This document shows positions 34,830 to 43,031 of a DNA stretch of 50,770 bases, piece by piece. Source of the stretch: a virus; the IMG/VR virus record IMGVR_UViG_3300025617_000034, positions 1-50,770 of that record; one strand, written 5' to 3'. How positions within the stretch are numbered: position 1 is the stretch's first letter; every line of letters starts with the position of its first letter. The position numbers were made by a program, and so were the translations under genes. The notes beneath the pieces are model-generated. The model was not told the DNA's origin. It did not search any database and saw only the letters and a list, made by a program, of their open reading frames with translations.

Positions 34830-36350
34830 ATGGCAATTGAAATATTCGGTTTCCAGATCGGAAAGAAACCGCAAGAAGAACAGAAAGATTCTATCCGTTC
34901 GTTTGCAGAGAGACAACCTGAAGACGGTACTATTACTGTATCTGAAGGTGGTGCGTTTGGCACGACTGTCGATCTTGAAGGCAAGGTCAAAAACGAACAG
35001 GCACTCATCACTCGTTATCGTGACATGGCAGTTCAACCAGAAGTTGAACGTGCGATTGATGATATCATCAACGAAGCAGTTGTTCAAACAGGAGATCGTT
35101 CTTCCCCTGTAGAAGTCGTACTAGATGATGTTGAAGATATTCCAGAAAATGTCAAGAAACGCATCCGTGAAGAATATGAAGAAATTATTTCACTTCTTGG
35201 TTTCAATAAAAAAGCATATCAGATTTTCCGTAACTGGTATATTGATGGTCGTATCTACTATCACGTAATGATTGATGAGAAGAATCCACGTGCAGGGATT
35301 CAAGAACTCCGTTATATCGATCCTCGTAAAATTAAGAAAGTCCGTGTCGCAAAGAAAACGCAAGGTGCAATGCCTTCACAAACAAGAGACGGTGTTGCGA
35401 ATAAGAAGTACAACGAATACTACATCTATGCACCTCGTGGAATCTCTGGAACTCAGCAGACTCAGGGTGTAAAGATCTCAATTGATTCTATCGCATACGC
35501 ACACTCAGGATTACAGAATACAAATAACTCAATGGTTCTATCTCATCTACATAAAGCAATGAAACCAATGAATCAGTTGAGAATGCTAGAAGATGCAACA
35601 GTTATCTATCGTCTTGCTCGTGCACCAGAAAGAAGAATCTTCTACATCGATGTGGGTAACCTACCAAAGGGTAAGGCAGAACAATACCTGCGTGATATGA
35701 TGGTCAAGCACAAGAACAAACTCGTCTATGATGCAAACACTGGTGAAGTCAAAGATGATCGTAAGCATATGACAATGCTTGAAGATTTCTGGTTGCCTCG
35801 TCGTGAAGGTGGTAAGGGAACAGAAATCACAACACTACCGGGTGGTCAGAACCTTGGTGAGTTGGATGACGTATTATACTTTCGCAAAAAGTTATACGAA
35901 GCATTAAGTGTGCCATCATCTCGTATGGAAGCAGAAGGACAGTTTAATCTTGGTCGTTCATCAGAGATTACTCGTGACGAACTCAAGTTTTCTAAGTTTG
36001 TAAACCGTCTCAGACTTCAGTTCAGTGAACTGTTTTTACAGTTACTTGAGAAGCAAGTACTACTCAAAGGTGTGATGACTCGTCAAGAGTGGAAAGATAT
36101 CCAGTCAGACATCTACTTTGACTTTATTGAAGACAATCACTTCACAGAACTCAAAGATGCAGAGATTCTACAGAACCGTCTGTCAATATTGCGTGACCTC
36201 GATGAATATGTCGGTAAGTATTACTCAGTCAAATGGGTGCGTGAAAATGTACTACAACAAACTGAAGATGATATGGAACAGATCGATAAGGAAATCGAAG
36301 ACGAAGGTGATCAATACGATGAACCGGAGGATGGTAACGGTGGATACTAA
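34830..36350 (+). CDS. 20: Portal vertex protein gp20
   Basis: 506 residues (T4 gp20 is 524). Typical segments are QALITRYRDMAVQPEVERAI, then DDIINEAVV (about residues 54-84), the ELRYIDPRKIKKVR motif (about 158-171), APERRIFYIDVGNLPKGKAE (about 265-284) and LYFRKKLYEALSVPSSRME (about 348-366). A dodecameric ring at the unique vertex, it is the site of prohead initiation and the channel for packaging by gp17. The C-terminus is very acidic. It has its own late promoter. Confidence 0.95.
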   Translation: MAIEIFGFQIGKKPQEEQKDSIRSFAERQPEDGTITVSEGGAFGTTVDLEGKVKNEQALITRYRDMAVQPEVERAIDDIINEAVVQTGDRSSPVEVVLDDVEDIPENVKKRIREEYEEIISLLGFNKKAYQIFRNWYIDGRIYYHVMIDEKNPRAGIQELRYIDPRKIKKVRVAKKTQGAMPSQTRDGVANKKYNEYYIYAPRGISGTQQTQGVKISIDSIAYAHSGLQNTNNSMVLSHLHKAMKPMNQLRMLEDATVIYRLARAPERRIFYIDVGNLPKGKAEQYLRDMMVKHKNKLVYDANTGEVKDDRKHMTMLEDFWLPRREGGKGTEITTLPGGQNLGELDDVLYFRKKLYEALSVPSSRMEAEGQFNLGRSSEITRDELKFSKFVNRLRLQFSELFLQLLEKQVLLKGVMTRQEWKDIQSDIYFDFIEDNHFTELKDAEILQNRLSILRDLDEYVGKYYSVKWVRENVLQQTEDDMEQIDKEIEDEGDQYDEPEDGNGGY

Positions 36351-36355
36351 GTTTT

Positions 36356-36363
36356 TATAAATA
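36356..36363 (+). promoter_or_regulatory. T4-type late promoter TATAAATA (head-core operon)
   Basis: An exact octamer 18 bases before the gp67 ATG, with AGGAG in between. It likely drives 67-68-orf-21. Confidence 0.85.
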
Positions 36364-36381
36364 TGAACAGGAGAATACGAC

Positions 36382-36615
36382 ATGAGTGAATATACAACAC
36401 AAGACGCAATTAATTCTGCGATGAAAGATAATGTTTCAGATTTCAAAAGTGCAGTGCATGACCTGCTAACCCAGAAAGTGCAAGATGCACTTGAATTGAA
36501 AAGATTGAAAGTTGCATCTAATTTCATGTCTGCTGAAGTCGATGAAGAAGATTTCAGTGAGGAAGAATACGAAGTAGACACCGAAGGGGAAACCGATGGC
36601 GATCAAGAAATTTAG
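36382..36615 (+). CDS. 67: Prohead core protein gp67-like
   Basis: 77 residues (T4 gp67 is 80). The N-terminal half is helical (QDAINSAMKDNVSDFKSAVH), then DALELKRLKVASNFM. The C-terminal half is almost entirely acidic (DEEDFSEEEYEVDTEGET). Size, acidity and location between portal and protease genes match the gp67 core protein, which is needed for correct head length and is degraded by gp21 during maturation. It overlaps the next gene by 20 bases. Confidence 0.75.
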   Translation: MSEYTTQDAINSAMKDNVSDFKSAVHDLLTQKVQDALELKRLKVASNFMSAEVDEEDFSEEEYEVDTEGETDGDQEI

Positions 36616-37039
36616 TCAATTCGTTGAAGAAGCACCTGCTTCAGATTATGTTCCAAGCAAGACCGACGGTCCTGCAAAAGGAGAGAAGGACTTCATCAAC
36701 CAACATACAGTGACGAAGACAGACTACACCCCTGCACCGGGTCAGGATCATGTCTTTAATGGTGACATTAAAGAAGAAGTTGAATCCGAAGACGATGAGG
36801 AATCCGAGTTATCGGAAGGTAAAGTCTGGGATGCACTGCAAGATATCGTAAAGACAAAGGGTGCAAAGAAGGTTAAGTTTGCAAACGGTAAGTCAGTCAC
36901 AGTTGATATGACTACTGCTAATGCAATGGTTCAGTTACACAAAAAACTGAACGATAAGAACAAAGAAAAGATGGTCGATCAGATCGAGAAGTCACCAGAA
37001 GTACTCATCAAGTTGATGGGTGTTGCGTTCGGTAAGTAA
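36596..37039 (+). CDS. 68: Prohead core protein gp68-like
   Basis: 147 residues (T4 gp68 is 141), overlapping gp67 by 20 bases. The first part is polar (AIKKFSQFVEEAPASDYVPS) with an acidic stretch around residues 60-74. A helical, lysine-rich C-terminal domain follows (GKVWDALQDIVKTKGAKKVK, and later SPEVLIKLMGVAFGK). LSE at residues 72-74 fits the L-x-E cleavage preference of gp21 proteases. The assignment rests on size, position and style; sequence similarity to T4 gp68 itself is not obvious. Confidence 0.6.
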   Translation: MAIKKFSQFVEEAPASDYVPSKTDGPAKGEKDFINQHTVTKTDYTPAPGQDHVFNGDIKEEVESEDDEESELSEGKVWDALQDIVKTKGAKKVKFANGKSVTVDMTTANAMVQLHKKLNDKNKEKMVDQIEKSPEVLIKLMGVAFGK

Positions 37040-37040
37040 T

Positions 37041-37316
37041 ATGGCATGGGTTGTAGTACCGGGATCTAATGGACTTTGGGAATATGATAATGCACCCACT
37101 TTAGGTATACTTGAAGAGGGAGCAAAGGTTCATCCAGATGATCAATACTACCGTGAAGCAAATGGAACGGTGGCATCTGGAATTAGAACTTTTACCAGAC
37201 CATCAGGTGTGACAGAACAAACTTATGTTAAGTGCCGGAGAGTAGGTAACGATTATCCTACAAGAACTGACGGTCCTTGGAGTGAACTCTCTAAAACATA
37301 TTACGATAATCAATAG
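37041..37316 (+). CDS. Hypothetical protein between core and protease genes
   Basis: 91 residues from the ATG at 37041; a TTG seven codons upstream would run into the gp68 end and is not needed. The sequence is unusual for this operon: MAWVVVPGSNGLWEYDNAPT, then GIRTFTRPSGVTEQTYVKCR and TDGPWSELSKTYYDNQ. It is Trp/Tyr/Pro-rich, suggesting a small beta-domain, and has no charged core-protein character. No T4 counterpart lies at this position. Possible roles are a minor head protein or decoration; nothing is proven. Confidence 0.6.
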   Translation: MAWVVVPGSNGLWEYDNAPTLGILEEGAKVHPDDQYYREANGTVASGIRTFTRPSGVTEQTYVKCRRVGNDYPTRTDGPWSELSKTYYDNQ

Positions 37317-37324
37317 GAACTAAT

Positions 37325-37984
37325 ATGAAACTCATCTGCGAAGTAAACGAAGAAGTCAATTACATCACAGAAACACTAGACGAAGCAACAGGCAAGAAGG
37401 GTATGTTCATCGAAGGTGTTTTTATGCAAGGTGACATCAAGAACCGTAACGGTCGTTTGTACCCTGCTGATGTACTCGACAAAGAAGTCAAGAGATACAA
37501 TGAGCAGTATGTTCAGAAGAATCGTGCGTATGGTGAGTTAGGACATCCACAAGGTCCGACTATCAATCTTGAAAGAGTATCACATATGATCACTAAGTTA
37601 GAAAGAGATGGTTCTAACTTTATGGGTAAAGCAAAGATCATGACTGATACACCATACGGTAAGATTGTTGAATCACTGATCAAAGACGGTGGTCAACTCG
37701 GTGTGTCATCTCGTGGTATGGGTTCGGTTAAACCCTCAAAGGATGGAGTCGGTGTAGTACAGTCTGACTTCTACCTTGCAACTGCGGCAGACATTGTTGC
37801 TGACCCATCAGCACCAGATGCGTTTGTGAACGGTATCATGGAAGGCAAAGAATGGGTTTGGGACAACGGTATTATTCGTGAAGCAACCGTTGCTGACTAC
37901 GAGAAGCAGGTCAAAACCTCTTCACGAAAAGATTTAGAAGATACAAAGTTGAGAATTTTCGAAGATTTTCTAACTAAATTGTAA
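37325..37984 (+). CDS. 21: Prohead core protease gp21
   Basis: 219 residues (T4 gp21 is 212). This is a serine protease of the herpes-assemblin-like prohead protease group. NRNGRLYPADVLDKEV (about residues 40-55) is the family start. The catalytic His is in AYGELGHPQGP (H74) and the Ser in LGVSSRGMGSV (S128 or S129). DFYLATAADIVADPSAPDAF near residues 147-166 is the usual conserved segment before the C-terminal tail. It processes gp22, gp67, gp68 and gp23 during head maturation. Confidence 0.95.
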   Translation: MKLICEVNEEVNYITETLDEATGKKGMFIEGVFMQGDIKNRNGRLYPADVLDKEVKRYNEQYVQKNRAYGELGHPQGPTINLERVSHMITKLERDGSNFMGKAKIMTDTPYGKIVESLIKDGGQLGVSSRGMGSVKPSKDGVGVVQSDFYLATAADIVADPSAPDAFVNGIMEGKEWVWDNGIIREATVADYEKQVKTSSRKDLEDTKLRIFEDFLTKL

Positions 37985-37988
37985 TTAT

Positions 37989-37996
37989 TATAAATA
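37989..37996 (+). promoter_or_regulatory. T4-type late promoter TATAAATA (scaffold gene)
   Basis: An exact octamer 29 bases upstream of gp22, with an AAAAGGAG ribosome-binding site before the ATG. Confidence 0.85.
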
Positions 37997-38025
37997 ACTT
38001 AAATACAACTAAAAGGAGTATTCCT

Positions 38026-39114
38026 ATGTCAGAACAAGAACTGGAAGTTCAAGAGGTACAAACTCTTGAGACTCAAGAGACTGATCTTGAGGAAGCAAAG
38101 AAAGCATCGATGGGTGATCCATCTGAAATCCCTGATCCAGAAAACAAGGATGCGAAAGCACCGGGTGGTGACGGCAAAATGATCGATAAGACTGCACCTG
38201 CACAAGGTTCATCTAACATCAAACCACCTAATACCAAAGTTGGCATGATCAACGCAATGGTTGAAAAGATGAAGGGTATGAAGAAAGCAGATATCGCATC
38301 TTCTTACTTCAAGAAGGAAGATCTTGACCTCGAAGAAGGTACACCAGTATTGCGTGAAATTCAGAAAGTATCTGCAGAAGACATTTCTGTATCTGAAGAC
38401 ATCAATGCAGTATTTGCGGGTGAAGAACTTTCAGAAGAATTCGTAGAAAAGGCAACTACTATTTTTGAAGCTGCTGTCGTTTCTAAAGTCAATGAAATCC
38501 TCGAAACTGTTACTGTAGATCTGGAAGCAGAACTAGAAGCAGAGAAGGAAGAAATCATTGAGTCTATGTCTGCTAAACTTGACGACTACCTTGAGTATGT
38601 CGCAGAAGAGTGGATGAAAGAGAATGAACTTGCTGTTGAGCAGGGTATTAAGTCAGAGATCGTCGAAAACTTCATGGTTGGTCTCCGCAACTTGTTCACT
38701 GAAAACTATATTGACATTCCTGAAGAAAAAGTTGACCTTGTTGACGAATTGGCATCTAAGGTTGCTGAACTTGAGGAATCACTGAATGATGAAATGGCAA
38801 AGAGCATTGAACTGCGTAAAGAGATCTCAGAGTCTAAGAAAGAATCAGCACTGTCAACAGTGTGCGAAGGACTCACAGATACTCAAGTAGAGAAAATGAA
38901 ATCTCTTGCTGAAGGTGTTGAATTTGAAGACGAAGAGTCTTACACGAAAAAACTAGAAACTATCAAAGAGAACTATTTCCCTAAAGAAGAAGATCTCAGT
39001 GAGGGTTTTGTGGTTGAGGATGAACCAGTAGAAATTGAAGAAGATGTATCTACTTCAGTGTCTGGTCCAATGTCAGTTTACATGAATGCCATTTCAAGTA
39101 GCATTAAAAAGTAA
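38026..39114 (+). CDS. 22: Prohead scaffold protein gp22
   Basis: 362 residues (T4 gp22 is 269), extremely acidic and helical. The N-terminus is Glu/Gln-rich (SEQELEVQEVQTLETQE) followed by a Pro/Gly-rich part. A long predicted coiled coil spans about residues 125-290 (SKVNEILETVTVDLEAELEA, then LVDELASKVAELEESLNDEM). The C-terminus (SGPMSVYMNAISSSIKK) is the conserved end of gp22 scaffolds, which contacts the shell. The longer N-terminal third is a notable difference from T4. The location between protease and capsid genes is diagnostic. Confidence 0.9.
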   Translation: MSEQELEVQEVQTLETQETDLEEAKKASMGDPSEIPDPENKDAKAPGGDGKMIDKTAPAQGSSNIKPPNTKVGMINAMVEKMKGMKKADIASSYFKKEDLDLEEGTPVLREIQKVSAEDISVSEDINAVFAGEELSEEFVEKATTIFEAAVVSKVNEILETVTVDLEAELEAEKEEIIESMSAKLDDYLEYVAEEWMKENELAVEQGIKSEIVENFMVGLRNLFTENYIDIPEEKVDLVDELASKVAELEESLNDEMAKSIELRKEISESKKESALSTVCEGLTDTQVEKMKSLAEGVEFEDEESYTKKLETIKENYFPKEEDLSEGFVVEDEPVEIEEDVSTSVSGPMSVYMNAISSSIKK

Positions 39115-39119
39115 AAAAT

Positions 39120-39127
39120 TATAAATA
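39120..39127 (+). promoter_or_regulatory. T4-type late promoter TATAAATA (capsid gene)
   Basis: An exact octamer 31 bases before gp23, followed by an AAAGGAG ribosome-binding site. With the terminator at 40511 it makes gp23 a self-contained high-expression unit. Confidence 0.9.
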
Positions 39128-39158
39128 ACTAAAGTAAAACCCGAAAGGAGAAACCACT

Positions 39159-40481
39159 ATGTCAGTAGACACATTAACAGAAAAGTGGCAACCAGTTCTT
39201 GAGCATCCTGAATTGGATAGCATCAAGGACACTCATAAAAGAGCAGTCGTTGCACAACTTTTAGAAAACCAAGAGCGTTCAGCTATGGAACAAGCAGTAG
39301 GTACTGGTGGATATCAGTCACCTTCACTTCTTGGTGAAGCTGCACCAACTAACAACTTTGGTGCTTCATCTTCTGTAGCAGGTTCAGGTGCTATCGATAC
39401 TTTCGATCCAGTACTCATCTCACTTGTCCGTCGTGCAATGCCTAACTTGATTGCATATGATGTTGCAGGTGTTCAACCTATGACTGGTCCTACTGGACTG
39501 ATCTTTGCAATGCGTTCACGTTACGAAGGTCAAACTGGTGACGAAGCATTCTTTGGTGAAGCAAACACTGCATTCTCTGGTCAGAAAGCAGGTGGTGCTA
39601 ACAACCAAGTTGCTGATCCAGTTGCTAACCCTGCATTCGGTGGTATGACTACTGCTACTGCAGAAGCACTCGGTGATGCGGGAGACAATGCATTCGCAGA
39701 AATGGCATTCTCAATCGAGAAAGTAGCAGTAACTGCTAAGTCTCGTGCGTTGAAAGCAGAATACACTATGGAACTTGCTCAAGATCTTAAAGCAGTTCAT
39801 GGTTTGGATGCAGAGCAAGAATTGTCTAACATTCTTTCTACTGAAATCCTTGCTGAAATCAACCGTGAAGTTATCCGTACTATCAACAATGTTGCAGCGG
39901 CAGGTGCTCAGTCTGATACTACTACACCGGGTACTTTCGATTTGGATACAGACTCTAACGGTCGTTGGTCTGTTGAGAAGTTCAAAGGTTTGATGTTCCA
40001 AATCGAACGTGATGCTAACGCAATTGCTAAAGCAACTCGTCGTGGTAAGGGCAACATCATGATCACTTCTTCTGACGTTGCTTCTGCACTTCAGATGGCA
40101 GGTGTTCTTGATTACACTCCTGCTTTGAACAACAACCTTCAGGTAGACGATACTGGTAACACTTTCGCAGGTGTTTTGAATGGTCGTGTTAAAGTTTACA
40201 TTGATCCATATGCATCATCAAACTTCTACACTATGGGTTACAAGGGAACTTCTGCGTTTGACGCAGGTTTGTTCTACTGCCCATATGTACCGCTCCAAAT
40301 GGTTCGTGCAATTGGTGAGAATACCTTCCAACCTAAGATCGGTTTCAAGACTCGTTACGGCATGGTTGCTAACCCATTCTCACAGGGTGCTACAACTACA
40401 CCTAACTGGACTCGTGCAGACGGTCTGGATGCAGGGTTGAATGTTTACTACAGAAAGGTTACTGTTGCTAACTTGATGTAA
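39159..40481 (+). CDS. 23: Major capsid protein gp23
   Basis: 440 residues (T4 gp23 is 521). Hallmark segments are DPVLISLVRRAMPNLIAYDV, then GVQPMTGPTGLIFAMRSRY (residues about 87-127) and MAFSIEKVAVTAKSRALKAE, then YTMELAQDLKAVHGLDAEQE. The C-terminal FKTRYGMVANPFS (about residues 402-414) is also conserved. LLGE at residues 57-60 followed by Ala fits the gp21 cleavage consensus, so the mature protein probably starts at A61. No gp24 vertex paralogue is encoded nearby. Confidence 0.97.
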   Translation: MSVDTLTEKWQPVLEHPELDSIKDTHKRAVVAQLLENQERSAMEQAVGTGGYQSPSLLGEAAPTNNFGASSSVAGSGAIDTFDPVLISLVRRAMPNLIAYDVAGVQPMTGPTGLIFAMRSRYEGQTGDEAFFGEANTAFSGQKAGGANNQVADPVANPAFGGMTTATAEALGDAGDNAFAEMAFSIEKVAVTAKSRALKAEYTMELAQDLKAVHGLDAEQELSNILSTEILAEINREVIRTINNVAAAGAQSDTTTPGTFDLDTDSNGRWSVEKFKGLMFQIERDANAIAKATRRGKGNIMITSSDVASALQMAGVLDYTPALNNNLQVDDTGNTFAGVLNGRVKVYIDPYASSNFYTMGYKGTSAFDAGLFYCPYVPLQMVRAIGENTFQPKIGFKTRYGMVANPFSQGATTTPNWTRADGLDAGLNVYYRKVTVANLM

Positions 40482-40510
40482 TAAAAAGAGTAGTTTTAAA
40501 CTACCGAATT

Positions 40511-40537
40511 GAGGGGACGCAATGTCCCCTCTTTTTT
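40511..40537 (+). terminator. Rho-independent terminator after gp23
   Basis: An 8-bp perfect stem GAGGGGAC/GTCCCCTC (40511-40518, 40524-40531) with loop GCAAT, followed by TTTTTT (40532-40537), 29 bases after the capsid stop codon. Confidence 0.95.
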
Positions 40538-40541
40538 GCCT

Positions 40542-40549
40542 TATAAATA
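40542..40549 (+). promoter_or_regulatory. T4-type late promoter TATAAATA
   Basis: An exact octamer immediately after the gp23 terminator and 23 bases before the next ATG, with a short AGGA at 40562-40565. It is the last octamer in the window, so it marks the end of the late region. Confidence 0.85.
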
Positions 40550-40572
40550 GTACATCTCAATGAGGATAGACT

Positions 40573-41097
40573 ATGGCAGTACAAATAACTCAACCAGACA
40601 ATACTAGTTTTCTAGCACCCACTGGATTTCAGTTTAGTATCCAGAAACTACCTCATGTCAACTACTTTTGCTATTCGGCAAATATTCCAGATATGACACT
40701 AGGTCAAGTTGATAGTGTCACCAACACTTTTATTAAGTTGCCTGTGCCGGGTGATAAACTCCAGTTTGGTGCACTAAGTGTTCGTTTTCGTATCGATGAA
40801 GATTTGCGCAACTATAAAGAGATCTATGATTGGATGACAGGACTTGGATACCCAGACAACTTTGATCAGTCTGTCGCAATCCGTACAGGTATTCAAGCAC
40901 AAGGACAAGTATACTCTGATGCCACTCTATTGATCAATACCGCATCAAATAGACCGAATGTACAGGTGTCATTCGTTGATGCATATCCAGTATCTCTATC
41001 TGCATTGCAGTTCGATGTCTCACAGGCAGACATCACATATCTGGAAGCAGATGTGAGTCTGGTGTATCGTAAGTATAATATTGACATTATTCAGTAA
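40573..41097 (+). CDS. Second tail-tube-family protein (possible gp3 tail-completion equivalent)
   Basis: 174 residues. FLAPTGFQFSIQKLPHVNYF, then CYSANIPDMTLGQVDSV, LPVPGDKLQFGALSVRFRID and DLRNYKEIYDWMTGLGYPDN follow the same plan as gp19 (NIP..TLG, then P..GD/AG, then nD+d..+...+W). This suggests a tail-tube fold, either a paralogue of gp19 or the terminator of the tube. In marine T4-like phages the gene between gp23 and uvsY is, as I recall, labelled gp3. T4 gp3 is 176 residues, which fits. I do not assign the symbol firmly. Confidence 0.6.
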   Translation: MAVQITQPDNTSFLAPTGFQFSIQKLPHVNYFCYSANIPDMTLGQVDSVTNTFIKLPVPGDKLQFGALSVRFRIDEDLRNYKEIYDWMTGLGYPDNFDQSVAIRTGIQAQGQVYSDATLLINTASNRPNVQVSFVDAYPVSLSALQFDVSQADITYLEADVSLVYRKYNIDIIQ

Positions 41098-41109
41098 TTA
41101 GTGTATACT
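41081..41109 (+). promoter_or_regulatory. Consensus sigma70 promoter TTGACA-N17-TATACT (uvsY operon)
   Basis: A perfect -35 TTGACA (41081-41086) and -10 TATACT (41104-41109) are separated by 17 bases. The -35 lies inside the last codons of the upstream late gene. It sits 28 bases before the uvsY start and is suited to the unmodified host polymerase early in infection. Confidence 0.85.
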
Positions 41110-41137
41110 ACTATCTAATTGCATCTAAAGGTATATT

Positions 41138-41569
41138 ATGAAGATTGAAGATATCGTCTCTGAATGGGACAAAGACTGCCGTATCGATGAAACTGAACTT
41201 GGTGATGAATCCACAAAGATTCCCGTCGTTCACAACAAGTATCTCAAGATCTATGTTGGTGAAAACGCACAGTTAAAGAAAATGTACGCTCAACGCAGTA
41301 AGATGAAACGAACTCTGACAGAGTACTATCTTGGTGAAATGGATCAAGAAGAACTGGAAGAGTTTGGTCGTGATCAATTCTATAAGAAACTTCTCAAGAA
41401 CGAAATCGATACCTACATCGAGTCTGATGATATGTGGATCGATATCAATCTCAAGGTTGCACTTCAGCAAGAGAAAGTCAACTACCTAGACTCTATCATC
41501 AAGAGTATCAATAACCGTGGTTTCCAGATCAAGAATGCAATCGACTGGTTGAGATTCACGAATGGATAA
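41138..41569 (+). CDS. uvsY: Recombination mediator UvsY
   Basis: 143 residues (T4 UvsY is 137). The pattern follows T4 UvsY: an N-terminal MKIEDIVSEWDKDCRIDETE, a helical YLKIYVGENAQLKKMYAQRS region, LTEYYLGE, and the C-terminal LDSIIKSINNRGFQIKNAID, then W. It loads the UvsX recombinase on gp32-coated single-stranded DNA during recombination-dependent replication. Its stop overlaps uvsW by eight bases. The early-type promoter at 41081 drives it. Confidence 0.9.
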   Translation: MKIEDIVSEWDKDCRIDETELGDESTKIPVVHNKYLKIYVGENAQLKKMYAQRSKMKRTLTEYYLGEMDQEELEEFGRDQFYKKLLKNEIDTYIESDDMWIDINLKVALQQEKVNYLDSIIKSINNRGFQIKNAIDWLRFTNG

Positions 41570-43031
41570 TATTTTTGTGCACCCAAAAGACGAAGTGAAC
41601 GTCAAGGTAGAGTGTGATCGAGGTACTGCGCAAGAACTCTCTGATTACTTTACCTTTGAGGTACCGGGTGCTAAATTCATGCCTTCTTATAAGAATAAGA
41701 TGTGGGATGGCAAGATTCGTCTTTTCAATACTGCAACATACCTTATATATAAAGGACTGATTGCACATATGAAAGTATTTGCGGAAGATCGTGAATATGA
41801 GTTGGTACTGGATCCTGAACTAGAACTGACAAATGATATTGCAGTCAATGAACTTGAAGAGTTTCTTTCTGGTAAGTACACACCTCGTGACTATCAGTTA
41901 AGAGCAGTAGCACATGCATTAAGAAATAATCGTGCATTGATTCTATCACCTACTGCTTCAGGTAAGTCATTCATCATCTATTGTATCATCAAGTATTTAC
42001 TTGCGATGGGTGAGAATAAGGTGCTACTGATTGTACCCACTACCTCTTTGGTATCACAGATGAATGCAGACTTTAATGATTATTCTTCTGAAGAACCACA
42101 GTTCTATTATACACACTTAATCATGGAAGGTCAAGATAAAAACAACCATGATGCGAATATTTTTATCAGTACTTGGCAGTCTATCTACAAACAACCCAAG
42201 AAATGGTTCGATCAGTTCGATGTTGTTATCGGAGATGAGGCGCACCAATTCAAGGCAACGTCACTCACCAAGATTATGACAAAACTTGATGGATGTAAGT
42301 GGAGATTTGGTTTCACTGGTACACTCGACGGTACACAGACGAACCAACTTGTATTGGAAGGACTGTTCGGTCCGGTAATGAAAGTCATCAATACCAAGGA
42401 ACTTATCGACTCTGGAACCCTCTCTGACTTCCGTATCAAGTGTCTGGTTCTCAAGTACCCGACAGAAGTATGTAAAGAGATGGTCAAGAAGTCATATCAA
42501 GATGAGATACAGTTTCTAATTAGCAACCCGCATCGAAACAACTTTATCAAGAATCTAACAGTCACACGAGAAGGCAATACACTCTTATTGTTTCAGATGG
42601 TTGAAAAACACGGGCAAGTGTTGTATAATATGATAAGAGATTCTGTAGATGAAAGACGGCAGGTCTTTTTTGTGCACGGGGGTGTAGATGCAAACGATAG
42701 AGAAAATGTTAGGGCAATTACCGAGAAAGAAACAGATGCGATTATTATCGCTTCATATGGCACTTTTAGTACCGGGATCAACATACGCAATCTCCACAAT
42801 ATTATTTTTGCTTCTCCAAGCAAGTCTCGTATTCGGAATCTTCAATCCATAGGACGGGGATTGAGAAAAGGTGAAAACAAAGATGTCGCAACTCTTTACG
42901 ATATTGCTGACGATTTATGTCATAAGTCATATCATAACCATACTCTCAAGCATTTTGCAGTGAGAGTGAAGATTTACAACGAAGAAGAATTTGATTACAA
43001 GATATACAACATAGGGTTGAAAAATGAGTGA
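41562..43031 (+). CDS. uvsW: UvsW RNA-DNA/DNA helicase (SF2)
   Basis: 489 residues (T4 UvsW is 503). The N-terminal about 110 residues include the double-stranded nucleic-acid-binding part (GAKFMPSYKNKMWDGKIRLF). Helicase motifs in order are PRDYQLRAVAHAL, Walker A SPTASGKS (129-136), DEAH (225-228), GFTGTLDGT and the motif VI QSIGRGLRKGE. UvsW unwinds R-loops and branched DNA and drives the switch from origin-dependent to recombination-dependent replication. It overlaps the genes on both sides by eight bases. Confidence 0.95.
   Translation: MDNIFVHPKDEVNVKVECDRGTAQELSDYFTFEVPGAKFMPSYKNKMWDGKIRLFNTATYLIYKGLIAHMKVFAEDREYELVLDPELELTNDIAVNELEEFLSGKYTPRDYQLRAVAHALRNNRALILSPTASGKSFIIYCIIKYLLAMGENKVLLIVPTTSLVSQMNADFNDYSSEEPQFYYTHLIMEGQDKNNHDANIFISTWQSIYKQPKKWFDQFDVVIGDEAHQFKATSLTKIMTKLDGCKWRFGFTGTLDGTQTNQLVLEGLFGPVMKVINTKELIDSGTLSDFRIKCLVLKYPTEVCKEMVKKSYQDEIQFLISNPHRNNFIKNLTVTREGNTLLLFQMVEKHGQVLYNMIRDSVDERRQVFFVHGGVDANDRENVRAITEKETDAIIIASYGTFSTGINIRNLHNIIFASPSKSRIRNLQSIGRGLRKGENKDVATLYDIADDLCHKSYHNHTLKHFAVRVKIYNEEEFDYKIYNIGLKNE
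42601..42629 (+). promoter_or_regulatory. Candidate internal sigma70 promoter TTGAAA-N17-TATAAT in uvsW
   Basis: TTGAAA (42601-42606), a 17-base spacer and a perfect TATAAT (42624-42629), about 400 bases upstream of the gene at 43024 and 750 upstream of gp55. It is fully inside uvsW coding sequence. The match is near consensus, but function is unproven. Confidence 0.5.

Noticed and set aside
37020-37040. TTG start extending the 91-residue gene into gp68
   Set aside because: The ATG at 37041 follows the gp68 stop directly and gives the natural MAWVVVPG start.
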